A program made the translations under genes and the position numbers. From Oehlia diaphana (taxonomy: Eukaryota; Glomeromycota; Glomeromycetes; Glomerales; Glomeraceae): 55,676 nt of DNA. Positions 33,135-44,178 of this stretch are shown piece after piece (the first letter of the stretch is position 1; the number at the start of each line of letters is the position of its first letter). Below the pieces are notes generated by a model, which ran no database searches, was not told where the DNA came from, and saw nothing but the letters and a program-made list of their open reading frames with translations. The DNA lies in NCBI GenBank assembly GCA_003833135.1, contig QZLH01000089.1, positions 75,647 through 131,322 of the forward strand, read 5' to 3'.

Positions 33135-35609
33135 ATGTCAAGTATGGAAGATATTGAATATTCGAATGATCAACTTGATTACATTAAATGGTTAGAAAAT
33201 TCAATAGATAATAATTATTTAGATTATTATAAATATTCTGAATTTAAAAATATAAAAAAAATAGGAAATGGTGCATTTGGAAGTATTTATAGTGCCAATT
33301 GGAAAAATACTGATACAATTTTAGTTTTAAAATCTTTTGATAATAATAATCAAAGAACTGCTATTAAAGGAGTTGTTAATGAGGTAAGAAAATCATATTA
33401 TTATCATTTCATATAGTAATAATAAAAAAATTGAATATTTTTTTTTTTAGTTGATATTACATCGGAAAGCTCATTTTCATGAAAATATATTAAAATTCTA
33501 TGGAGTCACGAAAGAAGCAACCCGTAAGAATAAGAGAGAGAATAACGTATTGATTTTTTTTTTATATTAAAAATATGTTTCTTTATTTAATTATTTCTTT
33601 TATTTTCTTCAGTCGAAGCGAACAATTACGCTTTGGTTTTGGAATATGCCGATAGTGGTACGTTGAATACCTATCTAGATAAACATTTTAATGAACTTAC
33701 ATGGGGGGATAAAATTTGTTTGGCATTACAATTAGCAAGTGCTGTATATTGCTTGCATGAAAGTGATATTATCCACCGTGATCTGGTAATATTTTATCAT
33801 TTATTTTATCTGATTTATTTAACAATAAAAACCCTAAATCATTTATTATAATTTTTTAACGCGATATTATAGCATGCAAATAATATACTTATACATCAAA
33901 AAAATATTAAAGTGGCAGACTTTGGTTTATCAAGAAAAATTGTTGAAGCGTCGAATAATGCATCAAGAATAGTGGGTGTAATGGCTTATATAGATCCAAA
34001 AAAACTTAATAATAGAGATTACAAATTAGATAAAAAGTCCGATGTATATAGCGTCGGTGTTATCATGTGGCAAATTTCAAGTGGATATCGACCATTTTTT
34101 TCTAAAGATGATGTTACCTGTGATGATGCAAGTTTTTTCTTATCCATAATAAGTGGTAGGCGAGGTGAAATTATCAATGGTACCCCTGTTGAGTATAGCA
34201 ATTTATATACAAGTAAGTTATATTAACATAACGCTTAACAGAAATTATAAATAATATAAACATATTTTTTTATTTATTTTTTATCAGGATGTTGGAAATA
34301 TGAACCAAATGAACGTCCTCACATGGAAGAACTTGTTTCGACTCTTAAATTATTAAAGAATACTTATTTTAACGAAAGAAAAGAAGATAATTCTTCAATA
34401 AAAAATAATTATAATTTAGAAGTGTTAAGCAAAAGAACAACAGATCTGAATTATTCTTCACAATATAAAAGTGGGTCTAATATGCAAGTATTTAATTGGC
34501 ATCAAATAGAAGCGGGAGGTGGGAATAAAATTTCCCAATATAAAATGGGTGTATGTTATGAAATTGGGGATGGTGTTAAAAAGGACGAAGTTAAAGCATT
34601 TGAATGGTATAAGAAATCAGCTGAACAAGGGTTTAGTGACGCGCAAAATGATTTAGGATGTTGTTATGAAGATAGTATAGGTACGAAAAAGAATTTAGTA
34701 AAAGCAGTTTATTGGTATCAAAAAGCGGCAGAAAATGGGAATGAAGTTGCGCAACATAATTTAGGTAGATGTTACAAATATGGAATAGGCGTTGAAAAAG
34801 ATGAGACTAAAGCGCTTGAATGGTATAATAAATCAGCTAAACAAGATCATAGTAATGCACAAAATGATTTAGGGTTTTATTACGAAAGTGTAGAAAAAGA
34901 TTTAGAAAAGGCTTTTTATTGGTATCAAAAAGCAGCGGAAAATGGGAATAAATCTGCACAATATAATTTAGGTAGATGGTATAAATGTGGAATAGGCGTT
35001 AATAAAGATCAAATCAAAGCGTTTGAATGGTATAAGAGATCAGCCGAACAAGGGTATGGTGATGCACAAAATGATTTAGGATTTTGTTATGAAAGTGGTA
35101 TAGGGGTAGAAAAGGATTTAGGAAAAGCAATATATTGGTATCAACTAGCGGTAAAAATTGGAAATAAATTTGCACAATATAATTTAAGTAGATTATATAA
35201 ACATGGAGATGGAGTTAGTAAAGATGAAGTTAAAGCGTTTGAACTATATGAAAAATCAGCTGAACAAGGATATACTGATGCACAAAGTTCTTTAGGATCA
35301 TGTTATGAAGATGGTATTGGTACAGAGATAAATTTAGTAAATGCAGTTTATTGGTATAACAAGGCAGCGGAAAAAGGAAATAAATTTGCATTATACAAAT
35401 TAGGTAAATGTTATAAATATGGAAAAGGTATTGAAAAAAATGAAGTTAAAGCGTTTGAATTATATAAAAAATCAGCTGAACAAGGCCATAATGGAGCACA
35501 AAATGAACTTGGATTTTGTTACAAAAATGGTATAGGCACAAATATAGATTTAGAAAAAGCGATTTATTGGTATCAGAGGGCAGCAGAAAATGTAAATAGA
35601 ATCGCATAA
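33135..35609 (+). CDS. Protein kinase with ten Sel1 repeats
   Basis: Exons 33135-33383, 33451-33523, 33613-33785, 33873-34212 and 34288-35609 join to 718 residues. The kinase domain looks active: glycine loop [10 protein letters not shown] (43-52), Lys66 (LVLKSF), HRDLHANNIL (162-171, with the HRDL/HANN boundary at an intron), DFGLSR (181-186), YIDPKKL in the APE position, [12 protein letters not shown], and [11 protein letters not shown] as the final Arg motif. Residues about 361-718 are ten Sel1 repeats of about 36 residues. Repeats alternate between a WYKKSAEQG type and a [10 protein letters not shown] type. Repeat 4 has lost the GIG turn. The ORF ends inside what looks like the remnant of an eleventh repeat. 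It belongs to the tyrosine-kinase-like group expanded in Rhizophagus. It probably phosphorylates Ser/Thr on partners held by the Sel1 array; partner and pathway are unknown. Confidence 0.9.
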
Positions 35610-36525
35610 GTTAGGTAAATTTTTTTATTAGATAAATTTAATCTTATACTTTGTAAATAAAATTGAAAAACATTTTTAAGATTTTTTTTTAAAAAGTAAT
35701 TTATATTTTTTTTAATATGAAAGGAATATATAATTTAAATAAAGTTGTAATTTTAAGCCACAATGTTTTTAAATAAATTATTCGTTTTACAAAACATTAA
35801 GTATTAAGCACGTTGTATATTACTTAAAATCTCAAATGATTTGGAATTCTATATTCTGTTAATTAATAGTGAATTGAAATATTTACAGCGTATTAAAATC
35901 GACTTAATTTGAAACATAAAACCGAGATAAAATTTTATCGTTTATACTAAAAGAACGCGTCAATTTAACGTTAAAATGTAAATGCTGAAAATATAATTTA
36001 AATATAAACCATTTTTGTATAATTATTAAGTGTTAGAATTTTTAATAATATGAACAGTATTCAAATTTCAAAATGATTCACTACCCAATGATATTTTATT
36101 ATATTTGTCCATAATTTAAAATTGATTCAATTTACTATATTCATTTATTTCAATCTCGTTAATTAATAGATAAGCTTGTAAGTAAAAGATTTTTATTATA
36201 TTAATTAGTTGTTTCAATTGTAGCCAACTATACAGAAATTTTGATATATCTGCCAGCATGCGACGCTTGAATAATATGTTATTATTATACGGCCCTATAG
36301 GACCATCATGTACATGCTGTAACGATATGCTTAATATAATGGTTGCATTTATTATGATTGCGTATAAAAATTATACTTTCTATATTACATGGTGTAAAAC
36401 TAATTAGTTATATTAATTTGATATTAAAATCTGAATCTAATACTATTTAATATAAAGCTTATGAAGTTTAATTAATATGATGGTCATTCTGGTCCGGATA
36501 ATAATGTTGTTGTACGGGGCCATTA
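35610..36525. other. AT-rich intergenic region
   Basis: No gene or clear repeat was recognised. Two short GC-richer phrases (ACGGCCCTATAGGACC near 36290 and GTACGGGGCC near 36512) stand out from the background, the second right beside the inverted-repeat element. Confidence 0.5.
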
Positions 36526-37480
36526 TTACAGCAAAATTCGAAATACAGTATAGTGGATACTTGAAATTTTTATTGTCGGGATTGTCGGATACTCGGGTTT
36601 ACTCGGCTAGTCGGTTATTAGAAAAGAAAAGAAAATAACAGGTATACTTTACAGCTGATTTCATAATGTACGGGAAACATTACAAATTTGATGCCGAGAA
36701 TTTTGCCGGTTGCCGGCAATTAAATAAGCACGTGATATCTATTACTCCTAACAGATGACACATTATCTTCCAGTTTCATTTTGAGTAAGCTGTTTGTCTT
36801 TAATGGCTTTATTGAGTATAAATTTTAAATAAATTAGGTAATAATTTTTTCCGCGATATCTGTTCATACAATTTTTGCATATATTAACATTACTTGGGGT
36901 TGGTGAAAGTTCGAAATGTGGAGAAGCATTTGCAAAAAACCAGTTGAGAAATTCTATTTCCAATGCAACCTTTTGTTTTGTGGCACCTACTGTATAGTAA
37001 ATTTCAATTTTTTTCTTCTTCCATTCAATTTCTCTTGACTGGCAAGTACAGTTTTGGCCATATAGATTTTTACAATCTAAACAAATAAGACAAATGGAGC
37101 AAATGTTCAATCGAAATGCCAAGTGATGAGTCATTATTGATGCTCTAAAAAACCATTGATATTGATAAAATAAGGTTAATATACTATATAATTATATAAA
37201 AAAAGCTTATTTTATAATGTGCGCGTACACCGACAATCCGGCAACCGACAAAATTCTAAATTCTCGGCATCAAATTTGTCACGTGTCCCGTACATTATGA
37301 AATCAGCTGTAATTAAATTTTAATATAACATAATTAGTATATACAATTATACTTTATTATACTTTATACTACGCCATCATATATATATATATGTCACGTG
37401 TTAAATAACCGACTTGCCGAGCCCAAGTACCCCACAATCCCAACAATAAAGTGTCCACTATATTTCGAATTTTGCTGTAA
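36526..37480. mobile_element. Long-inverted-arm element enclosing a Cys-rich reading frame
   Basis: The left arm (36526-36720) and the reverse of the right arm (37231-37480) share the same ordered phrases: TTACAGCAAAATTCGAAAT, TATAGTGGA-ACTT, GGGATTGT, AGTCGGTTATT, CAGCTGATTTCATAATGTAC, GACAAATTTGATGCCGAGAA (ACAAATTTGATGCCGAGAA on the left) and CGGTTGCCGG. The arms are about 195 and 250 bp, and the right arm has an extra AT-rich insert. Between them lies the 123-residue ORF at 36763-37134 and little else. This is the layout of a foldback or long-terminal-inverted-repeat DNA transposon, or of two related MITEs inserted in opposite directions around a gene exon. No target-site duplication is obvious. 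Confidence 0.65.
36763..37134 (-). CDS. Cys-rich hypothetical protein (possible zinc-binding fragment)
   Basis: A 123-residue frame starting MTHHLAFRLNICSICLICLD, with the Cys pattern C-SIC-IC-DC then QNCTCQ, and later NICKNCMNRYRGK. The Cys pairs and the basic WKKKKIE segment suggest a zinc-binding module. The middle (EIEFLNWFFANASPHFELSP) looks like ordered protein. An AG precedes the ATG closely, so this may be the last exon of a longer gene instead of a complete ORF. It lies exactly between the two inverted arms of the element above. That suggests either the cargo of a transposon or a captured gene fragment. I have the impression that related proteins exist in Rhizophagus but cannot name a family. 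Confidence 0.5.
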   Translation of the reverse strand: MTHHLAFRLNICSICLICLDCKNLYGQNCTCQSREIEWKKKKIEIYYTVGATKQKVALEIEFLNWFFANASPHFELSPTPSNVNICKNCMNRYRGKNYYLIYLKFILNKAIKDKQLTQNETGR

Positions 37481-39354
37481 CTCCGATAGATTTGATACAA
37501 TGAGGCCGAGTGATAAATGATTCCAATTTTCCTGATTTTTGAATTTCCACACTACCTCTTTTTTCTTTTCACCATTTCGCAAATTCTTGTATAAAAATAG
37601 TTGGATATTATAAAGAAAACTTTTAACTTATTTTATCGCACAGGAGTACATGCATTGCGGTTCCTGACATTTTTCCGATAAGCATTTTGTCCTGTCATAA
37701 TATTATCCCAAAAGAAATTTTCTCGAAATCAAATAATGAAAAATGTGAAGTTTGGGTTGAGTATATAGTAGCCGGGCATGTAGCCCTGTTCTGTTCCAGT
37801 CTGATCCAATTTTAGTGAAATTAATTTTAGCCAATTAAAATATGGCATAAATTGTCTGTTCCGTTTATTTCCAACAAATTATATCAATCAAAAATCCAAG
37901 CACATTACATTAGAATCATCAATTTTTTTAATCCGTTGGTTTCAGGAAATTGTTATGTCGTGACAATATCATTGTCGGGAAAAGGTTATGCCAAAAAAAT
38001 GGATGTCGGAAGTAACTGTTACAGCTAAAAAAATAAAAAAGGTAGCCATATTTATAATAATGTCTTAGAAATTTATGCGGAAATGCGGAATGCTGATTAA
38101 TTAACTAGAACATGCGATTTGCTAGGGGACTTTGTCCCCCAAATATAACATTTATAATTAAAAAAATTTTTTGATATAAATAAATTGAATTGTGTAAAAT
38201 ATTACTGAATAATAGAATTTTATTATAATTAGACTTTATAAAAAATCATGTTTTAATAAGGTTTATACAATTTTTTCTTAAAAATAATGCATCTAAACTA
38301 TATAGGGATATGAGAAAATGTACAATTCCATATCACAAAAATGCATCGTTTGCATGATTTGACCATAATTTATAGCGAATTTGATCACAGAAATTACATA
38401 ATTTGAGCATATAATTTACAAGATTTGGTCAATGAATTTACTGCTTAAATTATAATTATTAATATTAGTTGCATTTATATGAATTTGATTTTAAAAAATA
38501 ATATTTTATTAAATTAATAAATCAAATATAAAAATAAAACAAATCCTTAGTATTATGGGATTATAATTAGCCAATAGTATAAATTAATTTTTATCATTTA
38601 AAATAATGACATAAGTTGTAATAAGTGTTCTAAAGTTATTACAGCTACAAAAAAATGAAATCTTATGAAAATTAATATTCAAGTGATTTCAACCCGCCTG
38701 AATAACTTTCAATTAATAAATAAAGTTGATTTCATTTGGCCAAAGTGGAGATTATAGTGTATTTGGAAAAAAGAAGTTTATTTTAAAAAAAAATTATATA
38801 AAAAATAAAATGTAATATAAAAATTATTAAGAACTGAGATGACTAAAATTTGAAAATAACCTGGCATGAATTTTAAATTAATTCTTTCATTAATTATAAA
38901 TTTAAGTAGTTTAAAAATAAAAATAGTAAGAAAAAATATTTTTTATGATATCACATTATTTTCTAAAAAAAATACAATATATATATTTTTTATATTATGT
39001 AATATCCAAATATTTAATCTTAAAATAGAAAAAATGTAAAAAAATTTCACGATGTTTTATAAAAAAAGAAAAAATTTAAAAAATTTTCGTCCAACACTTT
39101 TATTTTTAATTGATTATCACAAATTGAGCGAAAAAGTGGAAGGTCATGCAGGATGATCACCGCTTAAATACTATCGCCAAAAATAAATACCTTTATTACA
39201 GTATTAATTCATTAGCTATAACTGTAAATCAAACTAGAGACATGTATAAATTTCCATAATTAATAAAGCGTTTTGTTTAACCAGTAAAAAAAAAAAAAAA
39301 TAATTACAGTATTAATTCATTAATGAAAAAAAGAAATTAATTTGTTTATATTCT
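37481..39354. other. AT-rich intergenic region without recognisable genes
   Basis: The open frame that overlaps the right arm at 37394-37582 is derived from the repeat. From 37600 to 39354 I see only AT-rich text with poly-A/T runs and no coding-like segment. Confidence 0.5.
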
Positions 39355-39463
39355 ATCTTTTTTCCATAAAAGGCTCATATTTCCGGAACTAATAACCTTA
39401 CGGAATTTATCGAATAATTTAATAATTTACATTTTCCGTGAACATTTTTACGGAGTTTTTACA
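39355..39463. mobile_element. MITE-like element, TGTAAAAA family (truncated copy 3)
   Basis: Matches 14229-14383 in the same orientation from CCATAAAAGGCTCATATTTC to CGGAGTTTTTACA. The left end is lost. It ends 108 bp before the ATG of the secreted-protein gene at 39572, so it occupies that gene's promoter position. Confidence 0.6.
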
Positions 39464-39571
39464 GATAAAATTTTTTTATTGGGAAAGTATATAAATATTC
39501 TGATAAGTTTATCATCCTTTCTCAAGAACAATTTAAAGCACTTTTACTTTTGCATCTCTCCAGAAAGAATA

Positions 39572-40226
39572 ATGAGAATATTTTCGGCTCAATTATTTAA
39601 GTTATATACTTTCTTTCTAGCTGCAATTGCAACCGTAGTTTTAGGAGCTCCTCTAGTTCGTCGAAAAGGTATTCATGGAAGCTTTATGTGTTCTGAACAA
39701 AATGCTTTAATCAAGCGATCAGACATACCATTTGAAAAGCGATGTTCTGAAGAATACTCTTTATACATATCTTCCTTTTGTTCAATGGATAATGTCGATA
39801 AATTGTATAAAAGAGAATGAGCCAGATGCCATTTTCAACTATGACTATACTTGTGAAGATGATGAAATTTGTGTAGATCGTACTGAATTTCCAGAGACCC
39901 CACATGCTTTTTGTATTAAAAAAAAATGTAGTGTGTCATTCGATAATTTTAACCGTCCTGATATCCAAGGCTGTGGATCACATAGTTACAGTGTTCCTGC
40001 ACCAGTGAATTTAATAGTTGCAATGAAGACATATTCAACAAGTATGAAGCCAATACAAGTAGATTATCAGACTGTAACTTATAAAGGTGATCCCATTTCT
40101 GTTAATCAGGTGAACAATTCCACTAGAGTTATTAATGGTTATAATGGGGAAAATATCGATTTCTGTTTTAATGGAGGCATCACGGCGAAAGTACAAGCTT
40201 TCGCTGCTGCTTGGATATCTGACTGA
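39572..40226 (+). pseudogene. Secreted Cys-rich protein gene with one frameshift
   Basis: Starts MRIFSAQLFKLYTFFLAAIA, then TVVLGAPLVRR: a strong signal peptide with cleavage near LGA-AP. The first frame runs to a TGA at 39818 (YKRE). A +1 shift near 39813-39818 continues as NEPDAIFNYDYTCEDDEICV and DRTEFPETPHAFCIKKKC, then GGITAKVQAFAAAWISD to 40226, for about 217 residues. I found no intron that would fix the frame. The first half has four dibasic sites (VRR, IKR, EKR, YKR), which would be Kex2 substrates. The second half holds six or so Cys. It is either a recent pseudogene, a sequencing or assembly error, or a gene whose true product is the short 82-residue precursor. No family is recognised. 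An apoplastic effector role is inference. Confidence 0.55.
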
Positions 40227-41253
40227 TTTATTTAAAAGCTAATGACATGTAGTTTTTATGAATTAACTAGCCAGTAATTTTTTATCCAATACCGCAATTA
40301 GATGGGTGGAATTACAATTTATAGATGGTTTATTTTATTTTTTCTTTTTAGTATGATTTTAAATTAAATTATAATATTTTATTTTTTACATTATTATCAA
40401 TAATTTTCCTTTTTTTTCTTTCATATTTTGTTAATGTAAAATTTTATAATTTTTAATAATAAACGCGTTTTTTTATAAACTTCATGGCGTAATTTCAACA
40501 CTTTGGCGCTTTTGAAATATTAAGTGAAGTTGTTAAAAAAAATGTGGCTATCTATTTATTTCTTCTTCCTTATTATATCTAGTAAGCTTTCTAAACTTTT
40601 CTAACTTTTAATAAAATTTCCGTTTCAGCTCTCTCATTTTACAAAGCAATATAGATAATGCACTTCTAATATGAAAAGAAATAAAAAAAGAAATTTTAAT
40701 AAATTAAAAAAATGTAATTATTATTATACTTTTAGCATATTTCTGTTACAGATAATAAAGATATTGGTATTAATCATACTGTATTGATTTTATAAATTAT
40801 TTTTACTATATTTTTATTATACGTTTGACGATGATTATATTTTCATCCGTTATTTCAAACATATTTCTGACATATTTTTGATATCGAGTTTCAAGATAAA
40901 CAGGAATGTTCATGCAATGTGTTCGATATATTATTAATATGTTTTTTTTTTAATTTTGCAAATTTCTGAAAATCGAGTCTCCAAAATTTGAATCAATATC
41001 ACTAAAAAATTGAGAGTATACTAGAAAAAAAAATTCTTCCCAAAATTACCTTTAATATCCTATCCCTTCAAGCTTTACTACAAACTGAAAGTTGTATCAT
41101 TAAAAGAGATGAATATTGAATTACATTCCTTTACAAACCTTTGTGCAAGCTGTTCCTACAATCTTGGGTTTGTGTCTACCTTTGGCCAATTTAATCATTT
41201 CCTTCACCAGTTAATCTAAAAAAATTTTTTTTATTAAAAAATGCCATGTCTAA

Positions 41254-41597
41254 TTGATAAAAGTTTTTACGGGAAATCTTATTAATAAATTTGAAAAAAA
41301 GCATATAAATAATGTTTATTTTCTACCATTTGCGGAATTTTATAATTTGTTTGTATATTTGGAAGAGGATACAAAGGCAATTCAAGACGAACTCAGTATT
41401 ATTGGTTATACTAATCAAGCAATGGAGCATATTTCCAAAGTTTGAGAAATTCCATGGTTCCTTAGAAGATGGTCCAGGTGTAGTATTACAGAAATATGGC
41501 GAAATGATAGTAAAGAAAATTAGGTTTATTGGAAAGGGACTTCCGCTATTTCCAATCAAAAAAATTAGCACCGATCAGTGCTCATGTCTAGAGTGGT
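41254..41597 (+). pseudogene. Decayed coding segment, unrecognised family
   Basis: The frame at 41254 reads VFTGNLINKFEKKHINNVYF, then LEEDTKAIQDELSIIGYTNQ and AMEHISK. After a one-base shift near 41440 it continues FEKFHGSLEDGPGVVLQKYG and VKKIRFIGKGLPLF, ending at TGTCTAGAGTG followed by a GTAAGT donor. Two frames that continue each other, plus a proper donor, indicate a real gene that has suffered a frameshift. The upstream exon was not found. I do not recognise the family. Confidence 0.4.
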
Positions 41598-41787
41598 AAG
41601 TTTAGCTAATCTACATTTTTTGCCACGCAGAGTATATGGTGTGCTTCATCAAAAAGCAGAAGTTGTAATGTTACAACTAGGCCGTAATGTCGAAACCAGG
41701 CCGTAATGCAATGCTTTAATTAGTGGTTTGCATGGGTATTGGCGTATCACGTGATTTGAGTAGTACTGATCGATCAATATTTTATTA

Positions 41788-42015
41788 GTCCGAAGGACTA
41801 TATTTCTCTACGCCAGTTGATATGCAATGTCTGAATGTCCGTCCGGCAAAAGTGTCATTCTTGATACACAAAATAAAAAAATATATATATCTATCATGTA
41901 CAGTATCATAGTGTATACTATAAACATATCAAGAATGATATTTTACTTTGCACGTGACATTGTGCAACAAATGGCACTTTGGGCTTAATAACGGATTCCG
42001 TTTCCTAGTTATTTA
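41788..42015. repeat. TCCGGAGGAC-type dispersed element, copy 1
   Basis: Begins TTAGTCCGAAGGACTATATT then TCTACGC, contains CACGTGACAT, and ends GGATTCCGTTTCCTAGTTATTT. The copy at 43671-43790 has TTGTCCGGAGGACAATATGT, CTACGC, two CACGTG, and CCGGACTTACGTTTCCTAGT, in the same order. Isolated ends of the same type (GTCCGGAGCGTAGCGAAGGAC) occur at 54789 and 6395. Its nature is unknown. Confidence 0.5.
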
Positions 42016-42489
42016 ATTTTTCACCAACATACATAATCCAGATCAAGATCGCCTAATAATTTTAATACAGCATATCTGGACGACACCAGTTGGTTTGCGA
42101 ATTCTCTACAACAGCTTGAAATGAATCTTCAAATTGCCATTCATTTTATGATATGGTTATATCACCATTAACCATGACAAATATATAATTCTTACTAATG
42201 ATAAATCCCAGTGTGATAAGGGAATTATGTTGAAAGTAACAAACAACTAATCCATAAGATCTGTACCGCTTCAAAATAGGATAGCGAACGTATTTAGGAA
42301 GTTTATATCAATTCCTTTAATTCTTTTACGACAACTTTAAAAAGAATTAGAAAATTATACATAGTTTCGTAGTTTCATATATACGTTCAAATTTAAGAAA
42401 ATCACCCATGACCATTTAATTTATATAATTAATAAAGTCATTTATTCCTAAATTAGAATATTTGAATTAATTTACTCTTTTTCTTCGGT

Positions 42490-42632
42490 ATTAGGATATT
42501 ACGCCGAAGCCATTTGCCAAAGGGATGATTCGCCGAAAAGACGTTTCAATGAATGGACATTTCACCAAAAGTACATTTCGTCGAGTTCCATTTCGCCGAA
42601 GTCATTTTACCGAATGGACATTTCACCGAAAA
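42490..42632. repeat. Minisatellite CATTTCGCCGAA(AG)
   Basis: Nine or so degenerate tandem units of 12-15 bp built on CATTTC(A/G)CCGAA. It is the reverse-complement family of the 3893-4040 array (TTCGGTGAAATG). Units vary by 1-3 bp, so no frame stays open here. Confidence 0.75.
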
Positions 42633-43670
42633 ATTATTTATTCTCTATCATTTTTATACTAAATAGTACATAAAGAAATCTTTTATAGAAGAATTTTTGA
42701 ATTAGAAAGATGATTTTATTAAATTTATTTCATTGTTAGTTTATCAGTTATATATAATACATTGATCTTTTTACTTACTTTTTCGTGAATAAGTGTTAAT
42801 ATTTTTGGCTCTTAAAATTAATAACATTTTCTGTTACTTATTATTGCCCGATTCTTTTCTCATAAAAAAGCTTTAATTTGGTTGGAACATTTTTAAGAAA
42901 TAATCAAAAAAGTTACTGTAAAACTCTTATTTTCAATACGGAAACTTTATAATTCTTAATAATTTATTAAATGTTTTGATAACGCCTGTTCTAGTTTCAC
43001 TTGTAACCAGTTATTTGCAGGTTCGCATTTACCTACTGTACGTACGCATTTTCAAATTATTAATTTGCTTAAAGAACACCTATGTATATTATAATTTCAA
43101 TGTTTATCCCATCTCAGTTGTTAAATCATTCTAATGTTCTTGCTTTTGTCATACATATATATTATATACAGTATATATATACTCTTTGCTAATAAAATAA
43201 CGATATGTTGATCTTAACTTGTAGAGAGAAAAAAATTTTTTTATATACAGTATATTATTGGAATAAGGTTTGCTTATAAAGTGATCGCCAAGGCAATTTA
43301 TTGTGATGTAGTTGGGGGAGCTAGAAGCCATTTTATCATAGCGGCGTTGCACAAATTTGTTCAATTTTGATATGTTGATAATAAAACCTGAATTTTCTAA
43401 ATTCAGAGAAGAGAAGACCCAATAATATTATATATCTTTAAAACCCTTATTTAAATCTCAGACTATTTTAAATTTATATACTTAAAAACAATTTCTATTA
43501 TTAATATTATTTAGAATCAAAAAATAATGAAACTTACTACTTGACTAAGATCGTTTCAACTGAAATTTTTTGATGATCCAAAATCATCAAAACTATAAAC
43601 AAGCGGAATAGAATAAATTAATAAGAATGATTTACTACGCATAAATTATATATTTATATTTGTTTATTAT

Positions 43671-43790
43671 TGTCCGGAGGACAATATGTCTACGCACTAT
43701 GAAAAAAAATCGAACACGTGAATTTCTATGTCCACCACGTGATCATCTCCCTTTTTTGCTCCGGACTTACGTTTCCTAGTTTATTTACTG
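43671..43790. repeat. TCCGGAGGAC-type dispersed element, copy 2
   Basis: Shorter partner of 41788-42015: same first and last phrases, with CACGTG twice in the interior (near 43717 and 43738). It has no coding content. Confidence 0.5.
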
Positions 43791-44178
43791 TTTTATATAC
43801 CATGCATGTGATATGTATAATCGCTTTTATTTATTATTCTTTTTTTTATTGCTTTAACATTGCATCAGGTTTGAAATAAACACAGTTATCGATAAAAAGA
43901 ATATTAATAGTTAACAGTTAAAGGATGGATCTAATACGCGGAGTGGGTCAGTAGTGTTTGCTAATACTAGTGGAAATTTTGAAATGAATAATTCTAAATT
44001 AATTATGACTACCACAATATTACTTTATTTCCATTAAATTTACATATTTCAAACACACAATTAGTTTTTGCACCAGTCAAAACATATTTGCAATTTGCAA
44101 AGTACTTGTTACATCATGGGTAAGTCCGGGTCACGTTTATAACCAACACCCCGTCCATTAAATGCTTCTAAGAGTATT

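Noticed and set aside
37394..37582. 62-residue minus-strand ORF
   Set aside because: Mostly the right inverted arm of the element at 36526-37480 and not conserved as an open frame in the left arm.
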